Shown: positions 38,376 to 50,221, counted from the stretch's first letter. The stretch: DNA of 64,000 bases from Archegozetes longisetosus (GCA_018873245.2 JAEMBT020000003.1:11625843-11689842); one strand, 5' to 3'. Notes: a model not told the origin generated them from the sequence alone. Numbers and translations: made by a program.

Positions 38376-39817
38376 AAACCTCAAATTATCAATAAGACAT
38401 CAAATTTTTACGTTAAATCATTTTATTTGACAGTATCTTTAAACATAAGTTATTTTATTTGTTTATTCATTTTCTGAGTGCATTAAATATTTTTATCTGA
38501 TTGGAATTAAAAGTTGTTCTATGTTGTAAATTCAAAAAATAAAAATAAAATATTCAATATTAAAGAAAAATACGAAATCGTTAAACTATAAGATAATGGC
38601 GGTACATATAGAGATATGAGGGAATTTAGTTTCAAAATATCAAGTATTATTTCAATCACTATTAAACAAAAGGACAAAATCACAAACATTTGAAGCGAAT
38701 AATTTCTAGTCAAATAGAAAAAATTAAGATTCAGTCATTATATTAAAACTAAATACTCAATGACTGAACAACATTTTTAACGAAATCTTTATTTTAATCT
38801 TTTTTCAACATACCAAGTATTTTGGAAGTTGTCTATTTGAGCAAAATTTTTTGGTAAAAGCCATTTCAAAATAACGAGGTTCTACTGTGTCTAGTTTGTT
38901 ACACAATTGAAGCTCTCATAAAGGACAGTCAAAAACAGGTAGCACTCTGTAACGAATAACTCCCGACTATTGACCAAATATACTTTATTTTGGTCTGTGA
39001 TTGCATATAAACTGTCTTCTTGTGAGAACCAATTGATCGGCCAACAAAATAATAGAACAACCAATAGTGAAATCTTCCAAGCATCCAATATTATTCAGTG
39101 TTAAAATCTCACTCTGGCCTTCTACCAAACTACTGACCATATATGCCATTTCCTTAGTAGAATAAGTTTTATTTTTGCTAACTCGATATACATTTGTTGT
39201 GTTTTTGATAAAGTTCTCAACTGTGGGTAACTATCTTTTTTGAAAAGTTCTGGACTCATTTATTGCATGAAATAAGTTCCTTTATCTCTGGTTATTCCGG
39301 TTACTATTTCTTTGATGTTAGCTAGACGACGTCCTCTAGCAGATCATTCAAAGTCCTCATTATACAAGTTCGACTTCATTATGAAAATTTGTAAACGATA
39401 AACTCAGCAAACTATCCCCAGCCTTTAGACCGAAAAATAATGGAGACACTGATTGGATTTAAAATACCACCTATATTTGGTAATAACCATTATTATTTTT
39501 GATAATAACCAACGTGTATCAGAATTTTCTCACCACATCAAGGTTTGGGTCAAATATTGAATAATTACAATCAAAATTTCAGCAAATAATAAACAAACAA
39601 ATGAATACGAGGAAAAGGGGATAAGTGACAATATTACTTATTATATAGAGCATGTTACTAATACCACTTTTCTCATTGCCGATTCAATTTGATTTTGTAT
39701 CTGGTTCAAACATATTTCGATAAAGTTTGTCAATTAATTTAAATAGATTTACAGAAAACTATAGGCTAAAGATTTAGTAGCCGGAGAACGTTATTAATTC
39801 TTATTAAGTTAAGTAAT

Positions 39818-40919
39818 CCGTAGCACGTCAATTGAGTTCTTACAATTGAGCTTTGCGATAATTGAGCCTCCGACATTTAAGCTTTAAGACAATTAAACTT
39901 TTGACAATTAAGCTTAAACTTTTTATTATAGTCAATGTTACGAGACTTCAGTATAGACCGCACCTTTTAACCTCGAGATTACAACCTACTTCAAAATAAT
40001 ATTTTACAATGCTTTTTATATATATTAAAAACTAATCAATATTTAGACTGTACTAACAGTCACTCATAGAGTAACTGATTGAATCATTGACGGTCACAAC
40101 TTATATAGACTTCATATGAAGTTATTAATAATCGGAAATATACTAAAATATGCACGAGCATGTGAACTCTAACAAATTGCTAGAATATTTAGTATATTGG
40201 TTTGCGTTATTAGACCACTAATTGTTTGAAAACTACACTGAAGGAGTGTCGTGTTAATCGACAGTACACAACACATCGCTGTACTGTTGTGATCTGCATA
40301 AGAGTGGATTAAATGAGGCTCAACTGTCATAGGCTCAAATGACGCAAAGCTTAATTATTCGCAGGCTCAAATGTCGCAAGGCTCAATTGTCTTCAGCTTA
40401 ATTGTCGAAGCTCAATCATCTTCGACTCAATTGACATGGAACCAACTAATTATGCAGATCACAACAGTACAGCGATGTGTTGTGTACTGTCGATTAACAC
40501 GACACTCCTTCAGTGTAGTTTTCAAACAATTAGTGGTCTAATAACGCAAACCAATATACTAAATATTCTAGCAATTTGTTAGAGTTCACATGCTCGTGCA
40601 TATTTTAGTATATTTCCGATTATTAATAACTTCATATGAAGTCTATATAAGTTGTGACCGTCAATGATTCAATCAGTTACTCTATGAGTGACTGTTAGTA
40701 CAGTCTAAATATTGATTAGTTTTTAATATATATAAAAAGCATTGTAAAATATTATTTTGAAGTAGGTTGTAATCTCGAGGTTAAAAGGTGCGGTCTATAC
40801 TGAAGTCTCGTAACATTGACTATAATAAAAAGTTTAAGCTTAATTGTCAAAAGTTTAATTGTCTTAAAGCTTAAATGTCGGAGGCTCAATTATCGCAAAG
40901 CTCAATTGACGTGCTACGG
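39818..40919. mobile_element. Fold-back element with near-identical arms of about 470 bp
   Basis: The left arm 39818-40300 (483 bp) and right arm 40451-40919 (469 bp) are exact inverted copies by eye except for one 14-bp extra piece in the left arm near 39837-39850. The 150-bp spacer consists of repeated 15-17-bp units such as GGCTCAAATGTCGCAA, and the same motif occurs in the outer 80 bp of both arms. No ORF. It sits where the second half of exon 2 of esterase pseudogene 2 should be. No clear target duplication; the edges are uncertain by a few bases. Confidence 0.92.
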
Positions 40920-41521
40920 TTTTAGTTTCGTTATATGACACTAATCTTTCTATACCAGCAGCACTAGCATTTTTGTCAAATGGAGCTATTTCTTTAGGAT
41001 CTCCACTGAATCTATCAATATGTTTTTAATCCAGCGAAATGCTAATGACTGGTCATGTAAACCCACATTTTCGGGCGCTTCTTTTGCGTGAGTGTTCAAA
41101 AAATCGAAAACTCCAACTTCAAGCATATTTTATAAAATTTGGAACGAATAAAATAATGTTTGAATGAATCTGAGAATAAACTGAATTTTACTAAGAATTT
41201 CTTGTCTATATTTAACATTAACGACAACCACATCATCAAGAGTTAGGAAGATTAAAATTTATTTTATAAGATTTGAGATATGCCCTATATCTTTAATTCG
41301 CAGTATCACTTTTGACTCTATATGAGGAGTCAAAGGAGTAACGCAGTGTCAACCAGTTCCCTTTTGAATCTCCCTTTTGAATCCACAAAATGATGTTCAT
41401 AAATTATAATTTTAAATCACTTTTTATTATTTAAACAATAAAATAACAGTGAACTAAGCTTGTAAAATCGCTAATCTAGCATAACTAATTTGATCTTATA
41501 TCGTCGCTAAGTTAGCTTAAA

Positions 41522-41546
41522 TTAGGTTAGGTTAGGTTAGGTTCGG
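41522..41546 (+). repeat. Short interstitial TTAGG repeat
   Basis: Four perfect TTAGG units followed by TTCGG. TTAGG is the usual arthropod telomere unit. Five units could be chance or a repair scar. Confidence 0.5.
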
Positions 41547-42195
41547 TTTAGTTGAGTTGCGTTAGATTTTTGGTGCTACACATCATATAAATACTGAATC
41601 TACTCTAATAATCTCTTCGACTTGAAGTTTACCTTTTAGTTTACTTTTCATTCTATTTTAAGATTTTATTAATTCAAATTTGTTGAATGAAATGTGCTCG
41701 CTGCACATTGACACTAGGTTACCTTTTCGATACCCTATTTAGTTAAAAGAAAACTTATTCTTTGTTGTTAACTAATATAAATACTGATATGATTAATTAA
41801 ATATTTATTTGATTCATTTTATCATGACCTATAATGATCCCAAATCTCCAGCTTTACTCTCTGGTCTTAAGTGCTGGTCTTAAGCTGGAATCTGAATTCT
41901 CAAACTTCTATGCAACCTATAAACACATTTCAAACATCGATTGATTTAGTAAAATGAAAGTAAAACCAATTTTCATTCATGAAATTTCAGCTTAATACGT
42001 CAAAGACTTTTATATGCGAAATAAACTTTTACTTTTTATCCTTTAAATCTTTTAAATACTTAGATCTAACACCTGTACAATAAATCAATACATGCCCATC
42101 TAATCTGATATTTTATTTTTATTAATATTAAGTTATTGTTGATTTAAATAATCATATTTAAACTCTTAGTTTTTTCGTATCTTATTTGATTGTGA

Positions 42196-42411
42196 ATCAA
42201 TTGGAAATGATTCTATCGAATGGATATTCAGCACAATGAAATATTTAATGATAAATGAAGGTGATCTTTTAACTGTATCTCAAGTCAAAGCTGATTTATG
42301 CATAAAATTTAATTATTCTATGAGTTGTATAGAGTTTCGTGGTCACGTATTAAAACACAGCGAATTAATAGAAGCAGCTAAGTCGGGAAAGACATATGAT
42401 TTTAAAATTTA
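42196..42411 (+). pseudogene. hAT dimerisation-domain fragment
   Basis: Open frame of about 70 codons: DSIEWIFSTMKYLMINEGD, LLTVSQVKADLCIKFNYS, MSCIEFRGHVLKHSELIEAA, KSGKTYDFKI and a stop. The pattern (V)ER.FS.MK..........L.....V...L.I..N...SC..F......L...K...KY matches the C-terminal end of BED-type hAT transposases. The catalytic part is absent. Confidence 0.55.
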
Positions 42412-42959
42412 ATATGATGTTGATTGAATAACTATGTGCTCAAATAAAATTTTGTATAGAAGGGTCCCCTCTTTGATGTTTTTTCTCCAGCTTTTAGGCT
42501 GAAAGGCGCTGGTATCCCTAAAGATGTGTTATGTGTCATAACTTAGAAAAAAAGCTTATATTTCTACCATGCACATCGCAAAAAGATGCTAAAACCTAAT
42601 CATTTGTTTCATGAGCATTAGCAGTTCCGAAAGCGAATCCTCCTCCGCCACGTATCGAAACCATAACTGCCTTAAGTCTTCTAGGCTCAGTATCTGGTGT
42701 CCATATATTGGGAGTGAAACAATCTTCAGACATATTATCACTTATGAATTTTATTGGTGTTAAATGTCGAGCTAATATTAATATCATTTGGGAACAAGTT
42801 AAAGAAAAATTAAGTGCTGATCTTTTTCCAGACAATTTTGCTACCGGTTCTGGTTTAGAAAATCTGATCGGTAGCTCAGCGTATGGTAGCCTAAAAATTC
42901 ATATACTGATGGCATTAATCCTAAATACTTTTTTCCTTCTAGATTACTGCTTAATATTT

Positions 42960-44105
42960 TAATAAACTTACTCAAGTTTTTATTCTTTTTTGAAAATTAT
43001 GACTTTTCAAGTTCTCAAGTCAAATTAAAATCATTGAACAAAATTTTTTATTATGATGAATTGAGTTAATAAATTGTCAATGATAACATTTATATTACTT
43101 TGAAATCATATTAAAAATTTAATGAAAATGAAATAATTGTTTCATACTCTCTATTTTTAAAAGTATTTTATACAATAAATTCAATATTGATGTCCTAAAA
43201 ATGTTTCGAACAAACCAACCATAAGATTTTTATGATGCAACTGATTGAGAACAAGAAGAATTATACTATAAGTATAAGAATTATAAATGTTTCTATTGCA
43301 TATCCCATCAATTTCTAAACTGACATGTGAGATAAAGCTGTTAAAGCTTTTTATAGATTCGTTGGAACATTTTAATTAGACGTTAAATAAATTAATGATC
43401 AGTTCAAAATTAGATATTTTAATAATCAAGTTTATTATTACACAAATAGTGTTTAGAAACTGGAATAAGTTCATAACATACGCGGAAAATGTCGATTATT
43501 TCCAAAATCAAAATATTTTATCAATCCGTTCACCTCCAAAAATTTTCATGCGTATATTTTATGAAAATTTTACTTAGTAACACGTTACTACCTTGAGTTG
43601 ACATTATTGTCAAATCTCATTTTCAGACATGACTACTGATAGAATGCGTTATTTTAACTAACTTCTCTGAATGATCTGAAAAATAAAAGTAACATCTATA
43701 TGAATGCTTGACCTCTTAGATTTGTCCTAAGATTCATAATTTATTATATTAGTATTTATATAAACGTTTAGATAATTTCAGCTCAGCCTATGATCAATTG
43801 ATTTTAGACCATTTCTAATAAATAAGTTAATACATTCTTTGAAAGCTTTCAAGTTAATATTTTGAAGTGAACAGATTGATAAAATTTACAGAAATAAAGT
43901 TTTATTTTTTCGATAGTTTGAATACTTATTTAATGTTGTTGAAGAATGCAATTCGACTAATGAACGAGTTTTGAAAATATTTGACTTCTTTAACTTTTTA
44001 GACTCTATTATTGAATTGTGCTTGTTTTTGAAGCAAAATATATGACTAAGAGATAGTCTCAGATGGAATCCTTTCATCTTTGGGCGACTAGACCCGAGTA
44101 TTTAA
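42960..44105. other. Intergenic DNA
   Basis: No gene recognised; ORFs of 60-65 codons at 43395-43577 and 43886-44077 carry no motif. Confidence 0.5.
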
Positions 44106-44109
44106 TAAA

Positions 44110-44646
44110 TATTGGTATAATTGAAAAGTTCGTACCCTAACGGGGTTCTGATGATAATTAAACTATTTTTTGAATGTTTTATTTAAATATATCATTTTTA
44201 AATATCGAACACAAAGTTTCAACTTTTTCTATCGTTCTGTTTGCATTTTATGATATTTTAAACAACTGTTGCCTGAAATAAAAATTGATTTCAATTCTCG
44301 AGATTTTCGGGCTATTATTGGTTATTTTTTTATGAAGGAAATGTCGGCCAAAGACATGGCCGAAGAAATTAATTCAGTTTTAGGACCAAACACTGTTTCA
44401 TATGAAATGTTTAAGAAATATTTAAGAGGGTGCCGATTCTCGCCGGAAGAAGAGATCGATCGGGCAGTAAATGATTTCTTCAACAGTATTACTTTGGTGA
44501 GTGGCGACGGGTTTATGATAAATGGCAGGAGAGGATCAAGCGGGTCACTAGAGCTCGGGGGGATTACTCTCAAGTTTTTTGTAAAAAAATTTTAATAATA
44601 TTCATTCTTTGATACTTAGGGTACGAACTTTTCAATTATACCAATA
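44110..44646 (+). mobile_element. Mariner deletion derivative, copy 1
   Basis: 533 bp (44112-44644) with perfect 29-bp inverted ends beginning TTGGTATAATTGAAAAGTTC and TA on both sides. The plus-strand ORF encodes the N-terminal helix-turn-helix region (DFRAIIGYFFMKEMSAKDMA, EEINSVLGPNTVSYE) fused directly to the transposase C-terminus (KKYLRGCRFSPEEEIDRAV), so the catalytic DDE/D core is deleted. A one-base deletion after NDFFNSIT breaks the frame relative to copy 2. Non-autonomous. Confidence 0.93.
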
Positions 44647-44649
44647 ATT

Positions 44650-45725
44650 AAAAACGAACATTTAGCGCGTGTATTGAAAAAAATAACTTAAAGGAATAAT
44701 CAACACATTGCGCAATAGTAGCCCAAAGATAAAAGAATCTTCTGATCTTTTCTTCAATTTATTTGAAAGTTGATTCTGATCGGTGCGTAACATTAAAGAA
44801 AAATTGTACTGCATGTCTGAGTTTAGAAATCTATGGCACATATCTATTGTTATGCCTTTAAACTTCTTAAAAAAGACTAAAATAGCAATGTGTTTTAGAG
44901 CTTTCAAAACAATGAAAAATAGAGATTTTTTAATTTTAAAGCCAAAGTCTAGTCCTTCAGGCTTAGCGTCGAGACATACTTCATAATTACAATATTGACA
45001 AATTAGAAACTTTTCCCTTCTTTTTCTATTCTCTTCAATCTTCCGTTTCTTAACTGCAAAATTGGAGTACCTCTGAGTGACGTACCATTTAGACTATTAA
45101 TTATAAAAAATTCGTAAAAAATTATTAGCTGAAAAATATATATAATTAGTAAGCATATATATTTCTTTTGATAAGTTTACAGAATTACAGACCGCCGAAT
45201 CCATAAGTAAAAAGTAAACTATTCCGATATTAGCAGAATGAAAATAGATATCCTCTTACCCTAACCTAACTTTAGATTGTTTTAAAAAATAATAGATCGA
45301 GAACAAAGAGGTGCACTACTAGTTGCCACCAATTGAACAACTTATTACGTATAATCAAGGTTAGATAGCTTGCTATTATCACTTCATCCATTAGACTGAT
45401 TTCATGATTTGAATATAAATCTAGTCAACAACTATTGAAATTTTAATTTCGAATAAACAGATATATACATTATTAAGTAAGAAACAAGTATAATTGAGTT
45501 CTGATTTCGAGCCTACAGATCTAGTATTGAATTTTAAATCATGATTAGGATCAAAGAATATTCATAATCTTGTATAATAGAAGTAACACCCAAAAGAATG
45601 CACAGAACTTGACAAAACAAGATGCGAAAATGATACGCAATACTCTCAGAATTACCATATCTATCAATTTTGGTATTACGCACATTTGCGTGTCTTGAAC
45701 TTACTCGTACTTTTTGCCTAAAGGT
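44650..45725. other. Intergenic DNA
   Basis: Nothing recognised; opposed ORFs at 44662-44907 and 44783-44986 overlap each other and neither has motif support. Confidence 0.5.
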
Positions 45726-45729
45726 AGTG

Positions 45730-46009
45730 ATTTGAGCCGGGTCTCGCTCTGTTCACCGACAGCCTGATCACTTACAACCTGTGCACCAACAAAAGTTGTC
45801 CTTATAAAATTCGTTAAATTTTTCACTTATCTATATTTCAATCATTTTATTAGGTTAAGTTATTATATTAGTTTATGTTAAGTTAGGATAGGTTGTTATA
45901 TTTATTAGATGTTGTTACTTTAGGTTTGATTACAAATAGAAACCTTTATTTAGTTTTTAAAATGTCAGTGAACAGGATGTCGGTGAACAGAGCCGGACCC
46001 GTTTGAGTC
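45730..46009. mobile_element. Mutator-like miniature element
   Basis: 262 bp (45739-46000) with inverted ends GGGTCTCGCTCTGTTCACCG and GGGTCCGGCTCTGTTCACCG, and flanks ATTTGAGCC / GTTTGAGTC (7 of 9 identical), consistent with a 9-bp target duplication. No coding content. Confidence 0.65.
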
Positions 46010-46115
46010 ATTTTTAACGATTAATCAAATATATTAGATGGAATCAGTGAAAATTGCAATTTCATATCTTTAAAGGCATATTTAATGGCAAAATAATAAC
46101 TACATATCTAATGAA

Positions 46116-46466
46116 TATACTCACCTCCCATCTGGTTGACAAAGGCCCAGCGTGATCAGAGTTACACTTACCAGTGGCGATATCGTTCAGACTGATTTGC
46201 CCCTTATAACTTTTTCGCACACAGCATGAAGTTAAACTTCATTTTCATAACCTTAAGTTTTTTTGTCTTTTTGTTCTTGCAAACTCTTTATGTCGCAAGT
46301 TAAAATGAACAAGTCAAATAAAAACTTTAAGTTTTCAAATTGATATTAGTTTGATGCCACTTTCGAGCAAGTTATAAGAAACAAATCAATTTACAAAATA
46401 GTGTCACTGGTAAGTATAACCTCTGACCTCACTGGGCCTCTGTCAACCAGACGGGAGGCGAGTATA
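46116..46466. mobile_element. Miniature inverted-repeat element flanked by TATA
   Basis: 46120-46462 (343 bp) with imperfect inverted ends of about 55 bp (CTCACCTCCCATCTGGTTGA versus CTCGCCTCCCGTCTGGTTGA, both continuing to CTTACCAGTG). TATA on both sides is a possible target duplication. It interrupts the left outer arm of the surrounding inverted repeat. Confidence 0.75.
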
Positions 46467-46990
46467 TTGTGGAATATATGTAATAAATACAGAATACTAA
46501 AATATCTTACAAAATATCTTATTGTTAGTTATTGGTTTTAAGAGGCTTAGCACTGACACTTTTTGTAATTAGCTCTTAAAAAGTCCAATGATTTATAACA
46601 CTTTCTGTAATGACTTTCTCTTTAAAATGACCCAATATAGTATAATTTAACTTTAGCATCAAAAAACAATCAAACAGTGTAGCTTTAGTTTTAAATTTAG
46701 ACAAACGTGGGAAATCAAAGAAAAGTATATAAAGAGAGAAAGTGGTCGCATTTTAGATCTGCAGACTGCTCAGAATAAAATGTTGTGTTTAATGAAATAA
46801 CCCCAAAACAGGTTTTATATACCCCAGAGTTTGATTGTGACAACTCTTTATTTACAATAAAACTTTAAAATATTTTCATTGATAGTGATAATTTAAATTG
46901 ATTTAAATAACGAAGTATATATTTGCTTTCATGTAGTTTATATATTAAAGATACATGTATTTTGAAGATATAATGCTTGTAGAAGAAGCG

Positions 46991-47206
46991 TTAGCTGAAG
47001 AAGCGGTTCTTAAAGCTTAATCAAACCACACTGAAACTCTGCAACAACACAAGCAAAACCGATATAAACATGATTTCTTTATCATCACCAACTGATCCAT
47101 GACCAAAGATGATGATAATGAAATCATGTGTATATTGGCTTTGCTTGTATTGTTATAGTGTTTCAGGATTATTTGATTAAGCTTAAGGAACCGCTTCCTC
47201 AGCTAA
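46991..47206. repeat. Inverted repeat with arms of about 85 bp
   Basis: 46991-47080 (TTAGCTGAAGAAGCGGTTCT...) pairs with 47128-47206 (...AACCGCTTCCTCAGCTAA), with some mismatches and a loop of about 45 bp. Probably a miniature transposon; no duplication of flanks seen. Confidence 0.8.
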
Positions 47207-47378
47207 GGTAGTGATATTGATGGTGATAACGATAGCAGTAGTGTCCATCTAAAGACTTTATTTGATAATAATCTCAAAGTCTACAGTTGCAGATATGCAA
47301 ATTGTACCTGCGATAACTATATGCGAATTATCTCTAACTAGAGATTTTTCATTCAGGGGTTTTCTGCAGCCTGCAGAT

Positions 47379-48007
47379 CTAAAATGCGGAGTGCGGCTTG
47401 AACGCCGAAGTCTGATACGCATAATGGGTTTTTACGTAGGCAGGAACGCCGAATATAGAGAAAAACCTGTTTTCACCTGATTTTCTTAACACTGATTTCC
47501 TATCTATACTTACTTCCCTGAAATCATTGATTGCTATATCCCAAAGAGATATCAATAATTTTACAATAAAATAAATTGAGAGATAAGCTTAAATACACAT
47601 GCCGGCCGTGTAAATTAATCTCATTTGCACGAAGTTTCGACTCAAACGTGTTTTAATTGTTTCTTCTATTATAAATTACTCATTTTTCAACCTGTTTAAA
47701 AATGTTATTTCAATAAGTAAAATACAACTGTTTAGACTGAGCATATTTATAAGTTATAGTGTATTAAATTAAATTGTTAAAATAAATGTATCACTTTCTC
47801 GTACAATAATGAGAAAAGCTCGAGCTACGCACAGCCACGGCTTTTCTGATCAATGATAATCTTTTGAATGAGATTCAGGTTATTTCAAAGGATTGAAGAA
47901 AAATGGGATCTGAAAACAGGTTTTCCTCTATATTCGGCGTTCCTGCCTACGTAAAAACCCATTATGCGTATCAGACTTCGGCGTTCAAGCCGGCAATCCT
48001 AAAATGC
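47379..48007. mobile_element. Mutator-like element with perfect 9-bp target duplication
   Basis: 47388-47998 (611 bp) flanked by CTAAAATGC at 47379-47387 and 47999-48007. Terminal inverted repeats of about 95 bp are nearly identical (GGCTTGAACGCCGAAGTCTG onward to the Cys-free GGAACGCCGAATATAGAG block). A 9-bp duplication and long inverted repeats are the Mutator/MULE signature. No transposase; the 72-codon ORF over the left end is incidental. Confidence 0.88.
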
Positions 48008-48479
48008 GACCGAGAAAGTCAGTCTTAGATGGACATCTTCAGTAATATCTCAGTTATGCTTTATAACTTCACGTTATGCAAAATAAAATTCTTGTAAAAT
48101 AGACAATCGTTTTCTTTATTTCTATCAACTTGATTTGCATCTTAGGTGATATGTAAAGTTGTAAAACTTTCATTAAAGCATAATAGCTACACATGATGTT
48201 CTCTATCGAGTCCAGCCAGACTCTTAGATAGGGGATTAGGTAAAAGGGATTTGGAATCTTACATCGAGGCCCCTGATTTCAAATCTTTACGCTAGTAAAG
48301 TCACACTAAACTAAAAACTTAGCTCGAGTTTTTCATTCTCAATAAGATCCAGAGTCACAAAAATAATTGTGACATTATTCATTAGATATTTAATTATTAT
48401 TTTGCCATTAAATATACTTTTGAAGATACGAAATTGCAATTTTCACTAATTCCATCTAATAATTCATCGTTTCTTTAAC

Positions 48480-50220
48480 CTAAAAAACTAATATTGTTCA
48501 ATGTTTTTTGACCAACTTGTAAGTAAAGTTTTACTGAATAAATCTGTATTTTAATTCTTTATTTACGTGTAATTTCTGTCTGAAACTGAATGTGAAAGAA
48601 TTTTTAGCTTTTGGATCAACGATGCCATGATACCAATGTAGTACGCGGTGATATTCAACTAAAACCTAAATGAACTCACTTGAACTCAATTGAACTAAAG
48701 ATAATTTGAGTTGGGGCAACGCTAGTCAAACGTTTCGTTCAGTAAGTCCATGCCTTCATCCGTCAAATAGCCGAATTTTTTTCAGAAACAGTAATTCTTG
48801 AGAAAAACTATAAGAAATTATTAAATCCAATAGTATTTTAATTTCAAGTTTTTAAAATAAGCTTTTTTTAGTTGAAATTAGCACAGTAGCACATCCTAAT
48901 CTTTATTGCAAACCGGGTTCATATCCCAGTTCAAAGATGAGCAAGAGCTCAAAATCTTGAGCTTCAAACTCAAGCTTAAAGATCAGAAGCTCAAAACTTT
49001 GTTAAGCTGAGCTGTTCTTATGGGATGAGCTTCTGAGCTGCACCTATGAGCTTATCATAAGAATAATGAATAGATGTTGGTTTTAAATTTAACACATATC
49101 TTTTCTAAATAAATCAAAACTTGAATGCAAAGCTATATTAACTCTGATCAGAAGTTTACTCTATTTAATGTAAACTGGTATATGAGACTACTTTCACATA
49201 GCTTAGAAAAACAATGAAGCTTAGACAATACTTTTAAAAATTTTCACTTATGAACTAACATATTTAAATCAGGAAAACAATTATTTCAGTTTAAGTTGAG
49301 TTGAGCTTCAAATTTGAGCTTGAACTTAGGTTGCGCTTGTATTGATAGGACTCAGAATCAAGTTTGAGCTTCGAGCTCACATATAAGTTGACTTTGAGCT
49401 AGAAGTGAAAAGTAGCTCAAAATTATCTTATGCTTTTAATTATTCAAGTTAGTTGAGGTAAGACAGTGAGGTAGTGATCGAGAGTTAGCACGCGCTAAAT
49501 AAAGGTTCTAATGAAAAAAAACTCATACTACTCTATAGAAATGCAATACTTCATACAAACTCATATTATAATATTTAGATTACTTATAAAGCTTTGACCT
49601 GAAAATTTATCTCTTTGAGGGAAAGTTCTTTCATAATTTATTAGTTTGAATCTGTCAGACTTATCTGAATTTTTCATCATTAGATCAACTTAAATATTAC
49701 TGACTGAATATGAAAGTTGTATGAAACTGAGTGCCCATCAATGAGAGTCCAGATTGATTAAGACAGGATCGATCTACTACAAAAATACAAATTTTTACAT
49801 CTTCTAGGAATTCTTTGAGAAACAACCGAATAAACAATAAAATATGTAATGTATACATCAAAACTCTAGAATGATAACTTTAATTAACATTTCAGAATCA
49901 AGAATAAAGTGCAAAGTACAATCAAATTGAAAAAATGCTCAAAACGTCTGTTTTGTCTCTTCGAATATTGATATATATCAAAATATTTAATGAATTAGAT
50001 TTTGCAACTTTTTGAATACTAATTTTTAAGATATCTTTAGCGAATATTAGAATCTACTTGACTTGTTCAATTGATCAGTTAAAAAGTTTAAATAAAAATT
50101 GATCGCCTTATATTAAATACTAATTTTAAGCTTAGACTGGACTTGGAAAATATTTGAGGCAATTTAAAGTATAGGCTTTGATTCTTCACAAAAAAGCTAA
50201 ATAAATTATTTAAATTCAAT
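48480..50220. other. Intergenic DNA with a GAGCTT-rich repeat region
   Basis: Between about 48935 and 49440 the motif GAGCTT/AAGCTC recurs many times in both orientations, like the subterminal repeats of some hAT elements; no ends could be defined. Nothing is recognised elsewhere in the span. Confidence 0.45.
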
Positions 50221-50221
50221 C

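Larger units (their letters stand above)
35952..38889. mobile_element. 2.9-kb transposon inserted in exon 3 of esterase pseudogene 2
   Basis: The outer ends at 35954 (TAGTAGACACTCGATATTTT) and 38887 (inverted CAGTAGAACCTCGTTATTTT) are related inverted repeats. Joining the flanks restores the esterase frame region ...NKLD / ELSK around a TA dinucleotide, so the target was probably TA (right copy mutated to TG). Such ends resemble pogo/Tigger elements, but the coding relic inside is of hAT type, so two elements may be nested. Confidence 0.65.
35795..42930 (-). pseudogene. Esterase pseudogene 2, split by two transposon insertions
   Basis: Minus-strand relics in gene order: exon 1 at 42930-42590 (SEDCFTPNIWTPDTEPRRLK, then GGGGFAFGTANAHET; frameshifts upstream); the first half of exon 2 at 41125-40920 (GLHDQSLAFRWIKN); exon 3 at 39425-38888 (IKEIVTGITRDKG, SPELFKKDSYPQLRTL) and its tail (IIMKI.LHFAKT) at 35953-35890; and exon 4 at about 35840-35795. 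The catalytic Glu is replaced by Lys (RDKG for RDEG) and the nucleophile region reads PFDKNASAAG. Stops are frequent. The second half of exon 2 is missing where a fold-back element sits, and exon 3 is cut by a 2.9-kb transposon. Confidence 0.85.
46021..48478. repeat. Nested inverted-repeat complex
   Basis: The outer arms 46025-46113 and 48379-48478 are inverted copies at roughly 90% identity (block GTGAAAATTGCAATTTC). Inside are a smaller TATA-flanked element (46120-46462), a second old inverted pair around GGTCGCATTTTAGATCTGCA at 46745 with its partner split at 47370/48000, a hairpin at 46991-47206 and a Mutator-like element at 47388-47998. The layering gives an insertion order. Confidence 0.7.

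Noticed and set aside
39818-40919. CRISPR-like array because of evenly repeated GGCTCAA units
   Set aside because: Units vary, are present in both orientations inside a fold-back element, and the genome is eukaryotic.
42708-42962. 84-codon plus-strand ORF
   Set aside because: Antisense of the exon-1 relic of esterase pseudogene 2.
44322-44573. 83-codon minus-strand ORF
   Set aside because: Antisense shadow of the truncated mariner ORF.
47262-47480. 72-codon plus-strand ORF
   Set aside because: Covers the left terminal repeat of the Mutator-like element; the antisense of the other terminal repeat would give the same reading.
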